The notes: generated from the letters alone by a model not told the origin. DNA of 64,000 nucleotides from Mesorhizobium sp. NZP2298 (GCF_013170825.1 NZ_CP033365.1:4910001-4974000); one strand, 5' to 3'; positions 47,363-57,784 are shown, counted from the first letter of the stretch. Program-made: numbers and translations.

Positions 47363-48556
47363 TCAGGTCAGTTTTTTACGCGCCTGTTTCTCGAGTTCGC
47401 CCACGAAGACGGCCGGGCTCCATCCTGCATCCAGAGCACGATGGAAAAGCGCCTGTTGTGTCTCCGGCGCAAGCCCGCCGAGCGGCGGGTCGCGATCGAG
47501 ATTGGTCGGAAAGGAATAGCCTTCCGCCGACGACGCAATGGCGTTGCCCGCCGCCTGCCTGGTCAGGCTGCCGTCGCCCAGCATACGTTGCAGAATGGGA
47601 TAGAGGGCCGCGCTCATGCGGGTCCGGTCCACGCTCTCCATGGCGCGGCCATAGGCCGATGAGACCTGCAAGAGATTCGCCATGCGCTGGATGTCGGCCG
47701 AACGGTTGGTGCCGGCGGCGTGGAACAGCGCCGGATTGAAGAAGGCCGCATCGCCCTTTTTCAGGGGCAGCTGAACATGATGCTCGGCGAAATAGGCCTG
47801 GAATTCGGGGCGGTTCATCGCCAGGTATCCAGGCAGGTAGGTCTGCGAATAGGGCAAATAAAGCGTGGGGCCGCTTTCCACCGGCATGTCGCAATGAGCG
47901 ACGGCGCCCTGCAGCGTCAGCACCGGCGAGATGCGATGGACGTGCACCGGATAGCGTTCGATGATGGACGCGGTTTGGAAACCGAGATGATAGTCCCGGT
48001 GCGCCGACTGCGATGCGCCACCTGGCCTGACATTGTTCACCTGCGACGTCACCTGATAGGCTGGGCCGAGCCAGGCTTCCGATATCAGCGCGATGATATC
48101 GTTGCCGTAATAGGCGGCGAAGGTCGCGGGATCGCGCAGGCACAGCTTCTCCAGCGCATTCCACACCCGGTCGTTGGCGCCGGGCTTGGCAAAATGATCG
48201 CCGCCGCCTGCCCCGTCCGCACGCTCCTCGGCGATGATGGCATTGAACGCTTCAGTGGCTGCGTCGACTGGCGCCACATCCTCGAAGGCGCCGCGAAACA
48301 CGACCACACCCGGACCGTCGGTCATCGCCTCGACCCATTCGGCCATAAGCGCCTTGCGCCGGGCCGGATCGCCGGCGACCGCACGAACCGGTGCACCATC
48401 GTAGATCAGGACGTTCTTCCGCACCTCGGACGCGAACGGATAGTCTGCTGGATTTGTCGTCCTTTGCGTCGACGCGGCAAAATCGTCGACGTTGCACACA
48501 TCGGCGGCAAGCCAGACACGATCGGATCTGAGCTTGGCATAATTGTCGGTCTTCAC
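47363..48556 (-). CDS. phytanoyl-CoA dioxygenase-like Fe(II)/2-oxoglutarate oxygenase
   Basis: A 397-residue protein with the HxD...H iron triad: H186 and D188 in QSAHRDYHLGF and H279 in ALFHAAGTNRS. The overall layout matches the PhyH family, which hydroxylates small molecules or lipids with 2-oxoglutarate. The GTG at 48556 is preceded by GGGGAGG and gives a compact N-terminus; the frame is open to 48640. It is divergent from a LacI-type regulator 113 bases away, which hints at a sugar-like or polyol substrate. The substrate is unknown. Confidence 0.8.
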   Translation of the reverse strand: MKTDNYAKLRSDRVWLAADVCNVDDFAASTQRTTNPADYPFASEVRKNVLIYDGAPVRAVAGDPARRKALMAEWVEAMTDGPGVVVFRGAFEDVAPVDAATEAFNAIIAEERADGAGGGDHFAKPGANDRVWNALEKLCLRDPATFAAYYGNDIIALISEAWLGPAYQVTSQVNNVRPGGASQSAHRDYHLGFQTASIIERYPVHVHRISPVLTLQGAVAHCDMPVESGPTLYLPYSQTYLPGYLAMNRPEFQAYFAEHHVQLPLKKGDAAFFNPALFHAAGTNRSADIQRMANLLQVSSAYGRAMESVDRTRMSAALYPILQRMLGDGSLTRQAAGNAIASSAEGYSFPTNLDRDPPLGGLAPETQQALFHRALDAGWSPAVFVGELEKQARKKLT

Positions 48557-48669
48557 GGCATCCTCCCCTTGGTCTTGTTTCGACTGGATGGCGGAAGTAT
48601 AGCTCTGACTGAGAGGCGGCACACAGCTGAAACGCCTCAAAAACAGCTCAAAACTTATCGAGACGGCCG

Positions 48670-49689
48670 ATGTCGCATCCGTTCCTGGTGAAGGACATCG
48701 CCCTGCAGGCTGGCGTCAGCATCGCCACGGTCGACCGCGTCCTGCATGGGCGCGGCGGCGTGCGTCAGCACACCATACACCGCATAGACCAGGCGATCCG
48801 GGAACTGGAAACGCAACGCTCGCAACTCGGCCTGTCGGGCCGCAAATTCATTCTGGATCTCGTCATGGAAGCTCCCGTGCGCTTCACCGAGGCGGTGCGC
48901 GCCGCGCTGGAGGCCGAGATGCCGGGCCTCCATCCTGCCGTGTTTCGCGCGCGCCACCACCTTGCCGAAGTGCGCGTGGCGGCGAACACCGTCGCGCTGC
49001 TCGACGCGATCGCTCGTCGCGGCAGCAACGGGATTTTCCTCAAGGCGCCTGATATTCCGGAGATAGCGGCCGCGGTGGACCGGGTCGTCCGGTCGGGAAT
49101 ACCGGTCGTGACGCTGGTCACCGATCTGCCGAACAGCCGGAGGCTGGCGTATGTCGGCATCGACAACCGCGCCGCCGGCGAAACGGCTGCCTATCTGATC
49201 GGCGCATGGCTTGGCGGACGTCGTGCCGATGTCCTGGTCACCTTGAGCAGTAACCGGTTCCGGGGCGAGGAGGAGCGCGAAATCGGCTTTCGCCGCGCCT
49301 TGCGCGAAAACTTTCCCGACCTTGGGATCGTCGACATCAGCGAAGGCCACGGCATCGATCGCGCGACGGGCGAGTTGGTCCGCACCGCGCTGGCACATCA
49401 TCCCGATGTTGCGGCCGTGTATTCGATCGGCGGCGGAAACGCCTCCATCGTGCAGGCATTCGCCGAGATGAACCGGCCCTGCCTTGTGTTCATCGGCCAC
49501 GATCTCGACGCCGACAATCTCGAATTGCTGCGAAGCCGACACATCTCCGCCGTGCTGCATCACGATCTCAGGCAAGACATGCGTTCGGCCTGCATCCACA
49601 TCATGCGGGCACAGGGCGCGTTGCCGAAATCGGTCGCGCCAGGCGCATCCAACATCCAGATCATCACGCCGTTCAACATGCCGGCCTGA
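48670..49689 (+). CDS. LacI family transcriptional regulator
   Basis: A 339-residue regulator with an N-terminal LacI helix-turn-helix (VKDIALQAGVSIATVDRVLHGRGGV, residues 7-31) and a periplasmic-binding-protein-type sensor domain (about 62-335), the subgroup with IDNRAAGETAAYLIG and FIGHDLDADN segments typical of sugar or inositol sensing. It is divergent from the PhyH-like gene and convergent with the flavoprotein gene at 49703, so the PhyH gene is the likely target. Confidence 0.92.
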   Translation: MSHPFLVKDIALQAGVSIATVDRVLHGRGGVRQHTIHRIDQAIRELETQRSQLGLSGRKFILDLVMEAPVRFTEAVRAALEAEMPGLHPAVFRARHHLAEVRVAANTVALLDAIARRGSNGIFLKAPDIPEIAAAVDRVVRSGIPVVTLVTDLPNSRRLAYVGIDNRAAGETAAYLIGAWLGGRRADVLVTLSSNRFRGEEEREIGFRRALRENFPDLGIVDISEGHGIDRATGELVRTALAHHPDVAAVYSIGGGNASIVQAFAEMNRPCLVFIGHDLDADNLELLRSRHISAVLHHDLRQDMRSACIHIMRAQGALPKSVAPGASNIQIITPFNMPA

Positions 49690-49702
49690 GCAGACCCGCG
49701 CG

Positions 49703-51748
49703 TCAGATCCGCAGGCCGAACCTGATCCCGTCATAGATGGCGGCATGGATGTTGCGTGAGGCGACCGCGTCACCGATGCGGAACAGCACGAAGCCCGCCC
49801 CTGGATTGCGCGCCGGGAAAATGTCGCCGCCGCCGACCAGACGTTCGTAGTCGACCGCCCCGCCATTCTTCGACAGCGGCTTCAGGCTGAGATAGAGATC
49901 GTCGAGCGGCGCCGTGCCGTGCTCGACCACCACCTGATCGACCCTGCGCTCCCCGCGCCAGCCATCGGCAAAATCCGAAGCGAGTTCCGCGACCAGCTGA
50001 TTGCCCTCGCGGCGCACCGAGCGCAGGCGTGTGTTGATGGTGATGGTGACGCCCTTTTCCTGGAAGGCGTGCATATAAGGCACGTGGTTCATGCCGCCCA
50101 TTTCAGGAGCGAAGAAACGCTCCGGCGAAACCAGCTCCAGCCTCGCGCCGCTGTTGGCGATCAACTCGGCCGCGCCCATGCCTTGATGGCCGCCATTGTC
50201 GTCATAGATGAGCACGTTCTCGGCCGGTTTGACGCTGCCGGCCATGATGTCCCAGCTCGAAGTGACGAGATTGTCGCCCGCTGTCAGCGGCGGGTTTTGC
50301 GGCAGGCCGCCGGTGGCGACGACGACCACATCGGGCGCCAGCGCCAGAACATCATCCTGCTCCGCCCAGGTGTCGTAACGGATTTCAACGCCGAGCCGGT
50401 CGAGCTCGGCCAGCCGCCAGTCGATGATGCCGATCAGTTCCTTGCGGCGCGGGTTCTGCGTCGCCAGACGCACCTGGCCGCCGGCCTGGCTCGAGGCTTC
50501 AAGCACCGTCACCTGGTGGCCGCGCTCGGCCGCGACACGCGCCGCCTCCAGTCCGCCGGCCCCGGCACCGACGACAACGACCTTTCTTCCCGGCCCCTCG
50601 GTCTTTACGATGATGTGCGGAATCTCGGCCTCGCGGCCGGTCGCCGCATTGTGCACGCACAGCGCCTCGCCGCCCTCATAGATGCGGTCGAGACAATAGG
50701 TCGCGCCGACACAAGGACGGATCTCGTGCTCGCGGCCCTCCATCACCTTCCTGATGATGTGCGGATCGGCGATGTGCGCACGGGTCATGCCGACCATGTC
50801 GAGCTTGCCGGTAGCAATCGCATGGCGCGCGGTGGCGACATCGGAAATGCGCGCCGCGTGGAAGGTCGGGAACTTTGTCGCCGCCCTGACCTCGCCGGCG
50901 AAATCGAGATGCGGCGAAGACCGCATGCCGGTCACAGGAATGACCTTGGTCAGTGCCGCGTCGCTTTCGATCGAACCGCGGATGATGTTGAGGAAATCGA
51001 CCTTGCCGGAGCCGGCGAGCCGCCTGGCGATCTCGACGCCCTCTTCCTTCGACAGGCCTTGCGAAAAGTCCTCGTCGGCGACCATGCGAATGCCGACGAC
51101 GAATTTTTCGCCGACCGCGGCGCGCACCGCATCCAGCACCATGTTGGTGAAGCGCAACCGATTGTCGAGCGAGCCGCCATACTCGTCGTCGCGATGATTG
51201 GTGGCCGGCGACCAGAAGCCATCCATCAGATGGCCGTAGGACTCGAACTCGATGCCGTCGAGGCCGGCGGCCTGGCAGCGCTGCGCGGCCGACGCATAGT
51301 CGGCAACAATGCGTTCGATGTCCCAGTCCTCGATGGTCTTGGGGAAAGCGCGATGCGCCGGCTCGCGCACCGGCGAGGCCGAGAGCACCGGCAGCCAGTC
51401 GGCCTTGTTCCAGCCGGTGCGGCGGCCAAGATGGGTGATCTGGATCATCACCTTGCAGTCATGCTCGTGGCAGGCGTCGGCGAGTTCGGCCAGCCACGGC
51501 ACGATGCGGTCGTCATAGACATGCAAATTGCCGAAGGCGGCCGGGCTGTCGCGCGAGACGATCGCCGAGCCCGCGGTCATCGTCAGCGCCATGCCGCCCT
51601 TGGCCTTTTCGGCATGGTAGAGCCGGTAGCGTTGTTTCGGCATGCCGTCCTCGGAATAGGCCGGCTCGTGGCTGGTGGACATCACCCGGTTCTTCAGCGT
51701 CAGGTGCTTGAGCTGGTAGGGTTGGAGAAGCGGGTCGCTGCTGGTCAT
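49703..51748 (-). CDS. FMN/FAD demethylase of the StcD/DgcA type (old-yellow-enzyme family)
   Basis: A 681-residue flavoprotein with an N-terminal old-yellow-enzyme barrel (about 1-340), an iron-sulfur segment and a C-terminal FAD/NAD domain ([15 protein letters not shown] about 392-406). The layout is that of trimethylamine dehydrogenase and of N-methylproline (StcD) or dimethylglycine (DgcA) demethylases; the last two are the best matches by recall. The cysteine motif has C346, C352 and C364, but the second position is A349. It likely oxidatively removes an N-methyl group from a betaine-derived amine. It is monocistronic, convergent with lacI. Confidence 0.8.
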   Translation of the reverse strand: MTSSDPLLQPYQLKHLTLKNRVMSTSHEPAYSEDGMPKQRYRLYHAEKAKGGMALTMTAGSAIVSRDSPAAFGNLHVYDDRIVPWLAELADACHEHDCKVMIQITHLGRRTGWNKADWLPVLSASPVREPAHRAFPKTIEDWDIERIVADYASAAQRCQAAGLDGIEFESYGHLMDGFWSPATNHRDDEYGGSLDNRLRFTNMVLDAVRAAVGEKFVVGIRMVADEDFSQGLSKEEGVEIARRLAGSGKVDFLNIIRGSIESDAALTKVIPVTGMRSSPHLDFAGEVRAATKFPTFHAARISDVATARHAIATGKLDMVGMTRAHIADPHIIRKVMEGREHEIRPCVGATYCLDRIYEGGEALCVHNAATGREAEIPHIIVKTEGPGRKVVVVGAGAGGLEAARVAAERGHQVTVLEASSQAGGQVRLATQNPRRKELIGIIDWRLAELDRLGVEIRYDTWAEQDDVLALAPDVVVVATGGLPQNPPLTAGDNLVTSSWDIMAGSVKPAENVLIYDDNGGHQGMGAAELIANSGARLELVSPERFFAPEMGGMNHVPYMHAFQEKGVTITINTRLRSVRREGNQLVAELASDFADGWRGERRVDQVVVEHGTAPLDDLYLSLKPLSKNGGAVDYERLVGGGDIFPARNPGAGFVLFRIGDAVASRNIHAAIYDGIRFGLRI

Positions 51749-51808
51749 CGTCTTCCTGCCGTTTCAAATTGTGTTGGAGCAACATGTGCTGCTCCAGTTC
51801 CTATTTAA

Positions 51809-51854
51809 GCATCGGATTTATCCGAAAACCGCTGCGCACTTTCCGGTCCGATGC
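51809..51854. repeat. palindromic intergenic repeat (RIME-like), copy 5
   Basis: A 46-base element with outer arms GCATCGGA / TCCGATGC-like ends and a CCGAAAACCG...CACTTTCCGG core, in the divergent gap between the demethylase gene and queF. Its right end is about 35 bases before queF. Confidence 0.7.
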
Positions 51855-51888
51855 TAAGGAGCGGCGAAAATCGAAAGAGATCCCGCCC

Positions 51889-52350
51889 ATGATCGATACC
51901 AAGACCCTTACCCAGCTCGGCGCCCACGTCGAGACGCCACAGAGCCCCGAACAGGCGGTCCTGGAGACCGTGCCGTTTTCGCGCGGCGACGGTCCGCCGG
52001 CGATCGTGCGCTTCACCTGCCCGGAATTCACCTCGCTGTGCCCGGTGACAGGCCAGCCGGATTTCGCCCACATCGTCATCGACTACGCACCCGATGCGGC
52101 CCTGGTGGAATCGAAGTCGCTGAAGCTGTTCATGACCTCGTTTCGCAACCATGGCGCCTTCCATGAAGACTGTACGGTCATGATCGGTCGCCGCATCGTG
52201 GCGGCCACCAAGCCGCTGTGGTTGCGCATAGGCGGCTATTGGTATCCGCGCGGCGGCATTCCAATCGACGTCTTCTGGCAGACCGGCGCGCCACCCGAAG
52301 GCGCCTGGCTGCCGGACACCGGAGTGGCCCCCTATCGCGGGCGCGGCTAG
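51889..52350 (+). CDS. queF: NADPH-dependent 7-cyano-7-deazaguanine reductase
   Basis: A 153-residue QueF of the short, unimodular type (EC 1.7.1.13). It reduces preQ0 to preQ1 in queuosine synthesis. The nucleophilic cysteine C51 and the acid D58 are in [14 protein letters not shown]; the NADPH-binding [21 protein letters not shown] segment follows. The ATG at 51889 was chosen for length; the frame is open 40 codons upstream through the palindromic repeat. No preQ1 riboswitch was seen in the short leader and no other queuosine gene is adjacent. Confidence 0.95.
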   Translation: MIDTKTLTQLGAHVETPQSPEQAVLETVPFSRGDGPPAIVRFTCPEFTSLCPVTGQPDFAHIVIDYAPDAALVESKSLKLFMTSFRNHGAFHEDCTVMIGRRIVAATKPLWLRIGGYWYPRGGIPIDVFWQTGAPPEGAWLPDTGVAPYRGRG

Positions 52351-52358
52351 CTCAGCCA

Positions 52359-52967
52359 TCATTCGCACTGATATTGGCTGAGCGCCCATTCGCCCGTCAC
52401 CGACAGCAGGTCCGATATCTTCCAGTCGCCGCCGACCTTCTTGAACTTCCACTCCAGCCGGTGCTGATGGCCTTCGACAACGAAGGCGACCACCACCTTG
52501 GCTTGATCGCCGTTCACCGCCTCGATGCTCTTCAGGCTCTTGTCGATTGCGAGCTTGTCGTAGTCGGCATTGTCGAGCGCCATGTTGGGGTCGAGGCATT
52601 CGCCCTGTCCCGAAGCCCGCAGCGCATCGCTCTTGTCGAGCACTGTCTTGGCCGGGTCGACAAAATTCTTGCGCTGGGTCGGATCGAGCTCCAGCCCGGG
52701 ATGGTCGTAGAACGGCTTGACCATCGCCGTCGGCGAGCCCGGCAACACGGGCGCGGCCGGCTCGGATGGCGGCCATGCCGGCGGTGGCGTTGCCGGTTCC
52801 ACCGCGTTGCCGGGTGGGTTTGCAGGGGGTGCATCGCCGCCGCCCGGCGCCGTCTGCGCCGGAGCGCTAGCCGGCGGGGCGCCGAACAGTCCCTGGGCAA
52901 CAGCGCCGCTCAAACCCGCCGCCAGCAGGCACATTGCCGACAGAGCCAGGAATACGCGGCGGGCCAT
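52359..52967 (-). CDS. secreted protein, tandem paralogue 1 (long, proline-rich)
   Basis: A 202-residue protein with a signal peptide (about 1-24), a proline/alanine-rich linker (about 29-77) and a C-terminal domain (about 80-202). The end, KKVGGDWKISD...WALSQYQCE, closely resembles the end of the next gene's product (KKVGGKWKVSD...WTLSQLECM). Cysteines in GECLDPNM and at the C-terminus could pair. The fold may be DUF3828-like, but that is by resemblance only. The gene starts four bases after the stop of its paralogue, so they are cotranscribed. Confidence 0.7.
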   Translation of the reverse strand: MARRVFLALSAMCLLAAGLSGAVAQGLFGAPPASAPAQTAPGGGDAPPANPPGNAVEPATPPPAWPPSEPAAPVLPGSPTAMVKPFYDHPGLELDPTQRKNFVDPAKTVLDKSDALRASGQGECLDPNMALDNADYDKLAIDKSLKSIEAVNGDQAKVVVAFVVEGHQHRLEWKFKKVGGDWKISDLLSVTGEWALSQYQCE

Positions 52968-52971
52968 CGCA

Positions 52972-53451
52972 TCACTCCGGATCTTGGCCCGCCATGCATT
53001 CGAGCTGGCTCAGCGTCCAGTCGCTGGTCTTCGAGGCAATGTCCGAAACCTTCCACTTTCCGCCGACCTTCTTCAGCGACCAGTTCATTTCGCGCTTTGA
53101 ATCGTCTCCGTCCGAAAAAAGGCTGAAGCTCGCCACCACTTGCGCCGTATCGCCATCGACCGTCTCGGACAGTTTCAAGGTCTTGGAGACGGTCTTCTGG
53201 TCGAAATCCTGCGCATCCAGGCCAGGATCGAAGTCGATACAGGCGACCTGGTCGGGATTTTTCTTGGTCGCCTGGTCGTTGAGATCGAACAGTTTCGTCA
53301 CCGGCTCGGTGAAGCGGTCCCGGTATTGTGCGTCGGCCTCGAACCTGACCGCCGGGACATAGAAGAACTTCACGGCGTCGGACGCCGGTCCGGCCAAGGC
53401 GGCCGCTGGCAAGGCTGTCGTAAGGGCGGCAAGAAGCACTGTCCGTCTCAT
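52972..53451 (-). CDS. secreted protein, tandem paralogue 2 (short)
   Basis: A 159-residue protein with a signal peptide (about 1-18) and the same C-terminal domain as its neighbour at 52359-52967, without the proline-rich linker. Shared features are an early VKFFY/VKPFY, a middle ID/LD pair with a cysteine (VACIDFDPGLDA), and KKVGGKWKVSDIASKTSDWTLSQLEC. The ATG at 53451 is preferred over 53484 because it begins a clean signal peptide. Function is unknown; it is probably periplasmic. Confidence 0.7.
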   Translation of the reverse strand: MRRTVLLAALTTALPAAALAGPASDAVKFFYVPAVRFEADAQYRDRFTEPVTKLFDLNDQATKKNPDQVACIDFDPGLDAQDFDQKTVSKTLKLSETVDGDTAQVVASFSLFSDGDDSKREMNWSLKKVGGKWKVSDIASKTSDWTLSQLECMAGQDPE

Positions 53452-53548
53452 GCAGAATCTCCGGCTTTTGATGGCTTGAAGCAATCAACACCACGCATCC
53501 TGCATATCGGCTTTTTTGCGGCTCATGAAGTCCCTGCCCGTCCTCCTT

Positions 53549-55198
53549 TCAGCCGTCGAGCCAGACGTTCTGGAGATCCATTTCGAAGGTCTGGTGGACC
53601 CCGTAGTTCCTGACCTTCTTGTTGGTGTGGCTGAAGAGCTTCTGCCAGAAGGGCTGAATGATGACGCCCGAATCCTGCAGGATCTGCTCTACGTCCTTCA
53701 TTACCTCCTTGCGCTTGGCCACGTCGATCAGCGACAGCGCCTGTTTGAGCTTGGCATCGAAGTCGGGATTGGAATAGGCGGATTCATTCCACGCCTCGCC
53801 GGTACGATATCCCAGCGCCAGCACCTGAACGCCGAGCGGGCGCATGTACCAGATGGTCATCGAATAGGGATACTTCGTCCAGTCGTTCCAGAAGGTCGAC
53901 CCCGGCAGCACAGTGCGCTTGACCTTGATGCCGGCGTCACGCAACTGACCGGCGATCGCGTCGCCGGTGTTCTTCTGCCAATCGTCCTCGATGGTGATCA
54001 GCTCGTGCTCGAAGTCGGCCTGGCCGGCCTCCGCCATCAGCTTCTTGGCGCCGGCGGCGTCGCGCTCCTTCTTCGGCAGGGGATAATATTCGGGGTGGAT
54101 GGGGCTGACATGGTGGTTTTCGCCGACCGTGCCGCGCCCATTATAGCCGAGTTGCAATACGGCGTTGTTGTCGACGGCCATCTGCAATGCGTTACGCACC
54201 CGTTTGTCGTCATAGGGTTTATGGGTGACGTTGGTGCGGGCAACGAGTGTCGTCGCCGTCGCAACCTCGGATTTCTGCAGACCCATCTTGTCGAGAATGT
54301 CGATGAAGTCGGCGGGCGATTCGAAATTGAGGTCGATCTCGCCGGAGTCGAACGCGTTGACCGTGGCATTGAAATCGGTGCCGTAGTCGATGAACTCGAC
54401 GCCGTCGAGCGGCGCCTCGCCGCCCCACCATTTGCCGTTCTCGCGGCGCTTCACCACCGCCTTCTGGCCGACATCGTAGGAGACCAGTTCAAATGGTCCC
54501 GTGCCGACCGGCTTCTTGATCGGATCGGCGCCGTCGGCGTCGAAGTTTCGGTGCACGACAAGCGCGGGATAGTCGGTGAAGTTCGGGATCAGCGAGATGT
54601 CGGGCTCGCTGAGCTTCAGCTTGACCGTGTTGTCATCGACCTTGGTGATCGCGCCATCCCTCGCCTTTCCGGTTTTTGCGTCGATCAGCGCGCCGACGCG
54701 GGCGGCCATCGAATTGCCGGCGACGCCTTTCTCGCACCAGCGCGTGACGTTGTGGACCACGTCATCGGCGTTGAAAGCATCGCCATTGTTCCAGGTGATG
54801 CCCTTGCGCACATGCAGGACGTATTCGGTTGCGTCGTCGTTGATGTCCCAGCTTTCAAGCAGCACCGGCTCGAAGGTGAACTCTCTGGTATAGCGCACCA
54901 GCGGCTCCAGCCAGCTGCGCGAGATATTGGCAAGCTCCACCCAGTCATAGGTGCGCGGGTCCTTCTGCGCCTTGACCGACATCGAGACGTGCAGCGTGCC
55001 GCCCTTCTTCGGCTCCTCGGCCAAAGCCTGCTGCGGGGCGGCAAGACCGATCATGCCATAGGCCAAAGCCGTCGATGCGCCGAAGGCGCTTGCCAGGGCC
55101 AGGAACTCACGCCGGTCCATGCGGCCCGCGCGCGCGTCTTCCGCCATCGCCTCGATAGCGCTTGGGACACGATCGCCATTGCTTCTGAAGAATGTCAT
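53549..55198 (-). CDS. ABC transporter substrate-binding protein, family 5 (orphan)
   Basis: A 549-residue periplasmic oligopeptide/opine-type binding protein. The N-terminus contains [17 protein letters not shown] (about 26-42), a twin-arginine-like export signal, with mature protein near residue 62. SBP5 marks are [28 protein letters not shown] and [22 protein letters not shown]. No permease or ATPase gene is adjacent, so the transporter partners must be elsewhere, or it acts as a sensor. It follows the MttB-like gene by 43 bases, same strand, suggesting its ligand is a methylated amine or a peptide-like relative. Confidence 0.9.
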   Translation of the reverse strand: MTFFRSNGDRVPSAIEAMAEDARAGRMDRREFLALASAFGASTALAYGMIGLAAPQQALAEEPKKGGTLHVSMSVKAQKDPRTYDWVELANISRSWLEPLVRYTREFTFEPVLLESWDINDDATEYVLHVRKGITWNNGDAFNADDVVHNVTRWCEKGVAGNSMAARVGALIDAKTGKARDGAITKVDDNTVKLKLSEPDISLIPNFTDYPALVVHRNFDADGADPIKKPVGTGPFELVSYDVGQKAVVKRRENGKWWGGEAPLDGVEFIDYGTDFNATVNAFDSGEIDLNFESPADFIDILDKMGLQKSEVATATTLVARTNVTHKPYDDKRVRNALQMAVDNNAVLQLGYNGRGTVGENHHVSPIHPEYYPLPKKERDAAGAKKLMAEAGQADFEHELITIEDDWQKNTGDAIAGQLRDAGIKVKRTVLPGSTFWNDWTKYPYSMTIWYMRPLGVQVLALGYRTGEAWNESAYSNPDFDAKLKQALSLIDVAKRKEVMKDVEQILQDSGVIIQPFWQKLFSHTNKKVRNYGVHQTFEMDLQNVWLDG

Positions 55199-55241
55199 TT
55201 CTCTCTCCCATTGGTTCCGTCGGGTCGTTGCCCGTTCTTTC

Positions 55242-56792
55242 TCAACTGACGGTGTCCGGCAGCTTCTCCTCGCGCCGCGCGATCAAATCCCTGAGACCCT
55301 CGGCAATCCCCTCGTCCAGCTTCGGCTCCTCATAGTCGGCCAGCATGTTGCGCGCTTTCTCGCGGCCGCGCGTGTCGTGATCCTTCGCCCCTTCTGCATT
55401 CCATTGCTCGTAGGAATTGAAGTCCATGATCGAGGGCATGAAGAAGGCGGATTCGAAGTGTTCGAGCGTGTGCTGGGTGCCGAGGAAATGGCCTTGCGGC
55501 CCGACCTCGCGGATCGCAGCCATCGCTTCCTTGAAATCATCGAAGGAGAGCCCGCCTGCGTATTTGTACCAGCCGACAAGCTGCTCGCAGTCCGTGGCGA
55601 ATTTCGAGTAGCCGCAGGTCAGGCCGGCTTCCAGCCATCCGGCGGAATGCCAGATGTAGTTGGCGCCGGCGAGGATGGCGGCATGCATCAGCATGTTCGA
55701 TTCGTAGCCAGCCTGGGCGTCGTTCAGCTTCGAGCCGACATGGAAACCCGACGTGCGCCATGGCAGCCGGTATTTCCGCGCCAAGGCGCCCATCAGGTAC
55801 ATCATCTGGGCGGCTTCCGGCGTGCCGCCCATCGGCGCGCCGGTCTTCATATCGACCGTGACCATGAACTGGCCGTAGATTTGCGGCGAGCCTGGGCGGA
55901 TGAGCTGGGTCAGCGCCACGCCGGCAAGCGCCTCCGCGTTGACCTGCGCCACCGCGCCGACGGCGGAAGCCGAGGTCGAGGCGCCGCACAGCGCGAAAGG
56001 CGCCAGGATCAGCGGCTGATTGTGGCTCGCGTAGACCCGCATGGCGTCTATCATGGTGGCGTCCCATACCAGCGGCGAATTGCAGTTGGTGATCGCCACC
56101 AGCACAGGGTTGTCGCGTACGAACTCCTCGCCGAAGACGATGCCAGCCATCGCCATCGTGTCCTCGGCGCGCTCTTTCGACGTCACTATGCCCATGAACG
56201 GCTTATCGGAATGCTTCAGCGCCGAGTGGATGATGTGCAGATGCCGTTTCGGCACCGCTATCTCCATCGGCTCGCAGATAACCGAGCTCGAGGAATGCAG
56301 CGCTGGCGCCATGTAGGCCATTTTGTGGAAATTGTTGAGGTCGGCGAGCGTGCCGTAGCGCCTGACATTGTCGAGGTCGCGCACGTAGGGCGCACCGTAC
56401 ATCGGCACGAAAATCGAGTTCTTGCCACCGACGCGCACCGTACGCTCGGGATTGCGCGCATGGAGCGTGAACTCGGATGGAACCTTCGAGACGAGCTCCA
56501 TCAGCAGCGCGCGGTCGATGCGGACACGCGTCTCCCTGACATCGGCGCCGGCCGCCTTCCAGAGCTCGATCGCGCCGTCGTCGCGGAATTCGCAGCCCAC
56601 CTCCTCGAGGATCTTGAGCGATTCCTCGTGGATCAGTTCCACCGCCTCGTCAGGCACGATCTCATAGGCGGGGATCTTGCGCACCAAGGTCGGAAAGGAA
56701 GCGACCGGCGCGCTTCTGAGCGCCTTGCGGCCAAGACGGCCACCACCGCGGCGGTGGGTCTGTTCGGTCAATTCGACGGCCGGTGCGTTCAT
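55242..56792 (-). CDS. MttB-family (non-pyrrolysine) methyltransferase
   Basis: A 516-residue protein of the trimethylamine methyltransferase superfamily. No in-frame amber codon is present, so it is a non-pyrrolysine member. Members of known activity move a methyl group from glycine betaine, proline betaine or carnitine to a corrinoid protein. TIM-barrel motifs include [14 protein letters not shown] (about 138-151) and [14 protein letters not shown] (about 243-256). The ATG at 56792 was chosen; the frame is open eight codons upstream. No corrinoid protein gene is nearby. It begins a leftward operon with the binding protein gene and is divergent from a LysR-type gene. Confidence 0.85.
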   Translation of the reverse strand: MNAPAVELTEQTHRRGGGRLGRKALRSAPVASFPTLVRKIPAYEIVPDEAVELIHEESLKILEEVGCEFRDDGAIELWKAAGADVRETRVRIDRALLMELVSKVPSEFTLHARNPERTVRVGGKNSIFVPMYGAPYVRDLDNVRRYGTLADLNNFHKMAYMAPALHSSSSVICEPMEIAVPKRHLHIIHSALKHSDKPFMGIVTSKERAEDTMAMAGIVFGEEFVRDNPVLVAITNCNSPLVWDATMIDAMRVYASHNQPLILAPFALCGASTSASAVGAVAQVNAEALAGVALTQLIRPGSPQIYGQFMVTVDMKTGAPMGGTPEAAQMMYLMGALARKYRLPWRTSGFHVGSKLNDAQAGYESNMLMHAAILAGANYIWHSAGWLEAGLTCGYSKFATDCEQLVGWYKYAGGLSFDDFKEAMAAIREVGPQGHFLGTQHTLEHFESAFFMPSIMDFNSYEQWNAEGAKDHDTRGREKARNMLADYEEPKLDEGIAEGLRDLIARREEKLPDTVS

Positions 56793-56875
56793 GGAGCCTC
56801 CTTCTTCCCGCCACACACGTTAGCGACCCGAAATATGGCTGTGACGCTGGAAAATCCTGATCTTCTGTATAAGCT

Positions 56876-57784
56876 GTGCTTATGCGAAGCCTGCGCCACC
56901 TCCTGCCCTCCGCTGGCAGCCTGATCGTCTTCGAGGCAGCCGGCCGGCTGTCGAGCTTCACCGCCGCGGGGCGCGAGCTCGGCATGACGCAGGCGGCCGT
57001 CTCCTATGCGGTGCGCGGGCTGGAAGAGCAGCTCGGCGCCAAGCTGTTCCAGCGCCGTCATCGGCAGGTCAGCCTGACAGAAGCCGGCGAACGCTTCCAC
57101 GCCGATGTCTCGCTGGGCCTGTCGCACATCCGCAAGTCGGCCGAGGATCTGCGCCTGCAGGCAACCGGCGGCCATGTGACGCTCGCAGCATCGACCGCTT
57201 TCGGCTCTTTCTGGATGATGCCGCGCCTACAGCAGTTCCGCGACGAATTGCCGGGCATCGATCTGCGCATCCAGACCGCCGACCGCGACCTCGACATCAT
57301 CGCCGAGGGGATCCCGCTCGGTGTGCGCGGAGGCGTGCCCGGACAATGGCCGGACTATCATTCGATGCCGCTCTCCGATGAGGAGATCTTTCCGGTCGCG
57401 GGCCCCAGCTATCTCGCCAAGTTCGGCCTGCCCAGGACCGTCGCGGAACTGGCCGTGCACCGGCTCATCCATCTTGAGGAGCCCTATCGCGAGGCCCCCA
57501 ACTGGGACGAATGGTTCGCATCCGCCGGAACCAGCCTGCGCAACGCCGAGCGCGGACTGCGCATCAACGACTATGCCCTGGTAATCCAGGCGGTCATGGA
57601 GGGGCAAGGCATCGCGCTCGGCTGGCGGCATCTCGTCGAGCGGCTCGTGGCATCCGGCCTGCTGGTGCCGGTCACCGACCATGTGATGAGGACCGGCATT
57701 GCTTTCTACGTCATCTGGCCGAAGAACCGCGACCTCAGCGAGAATGCCCGCAAGGTAAGGGATTGGCTGGTGGCGCAGGCCTGA
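56876..57784 (+). CDS. LysR family regulator (GcvA-like), next to the MttB gene
   Basis: A 302-residue regulator with an N-terminal winged helix (residues about 10-70; SSFTAAGRELGMTQAAVSYAVRGLEEQLGAKLF) and a substrate-binding-like effector domain (about 95-300). It is divergent from the MttB-like gene by 83 bases and so is the likely regulator of the methyltransferase/binding-protein operon. The ligand is unknown. Confidence 0.9.
   Translation: MLMRSLRHLLPSAGSLIVFEAAGRLSSFTAAGRELGMTQAAVSYAVRGLEEQLGAKLFQRRHRQVSLTEAGERFHADVSLGLSHIRKSAEDLRLQATGGHVTLAASTAFGSFWMMPRLQQFRDELPGIDLRIQTADRDLDIIAEGIPLGVRGGVPGQWPDYHSMPLSDEEIFPVAGPSYLAKFGLPRTVAELAVHRLIHLEEPYREAPNWDEWFASAGTSLRNAERGLRINDYALVIQAVMEGQGIALGWRHLVERLVASGLLVPVTDHVMRTGIAFYVIWPKNRDLSENARKVRDWLVAQA

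Noticed and set aside
49919..51808. 629-residue plus-strand frame over the flavoprotein gene
   Set aside because: Antisense to a complete old-yellow-enzyme-type gene; composition is typical of a GC-rich shadow.
55242..56792. Possible pyrrolysine (amber) codon in the MttB homologue
   Set aside because: The frame contains no TAG and is complete; it is the non-pyrrolysine subgroup.
55119..56924. 601-residue plus-strand frame over the MttB-like gene
   Set aside because: Antisense shadow; the minus-strand product has the family motifs and a sensible start.
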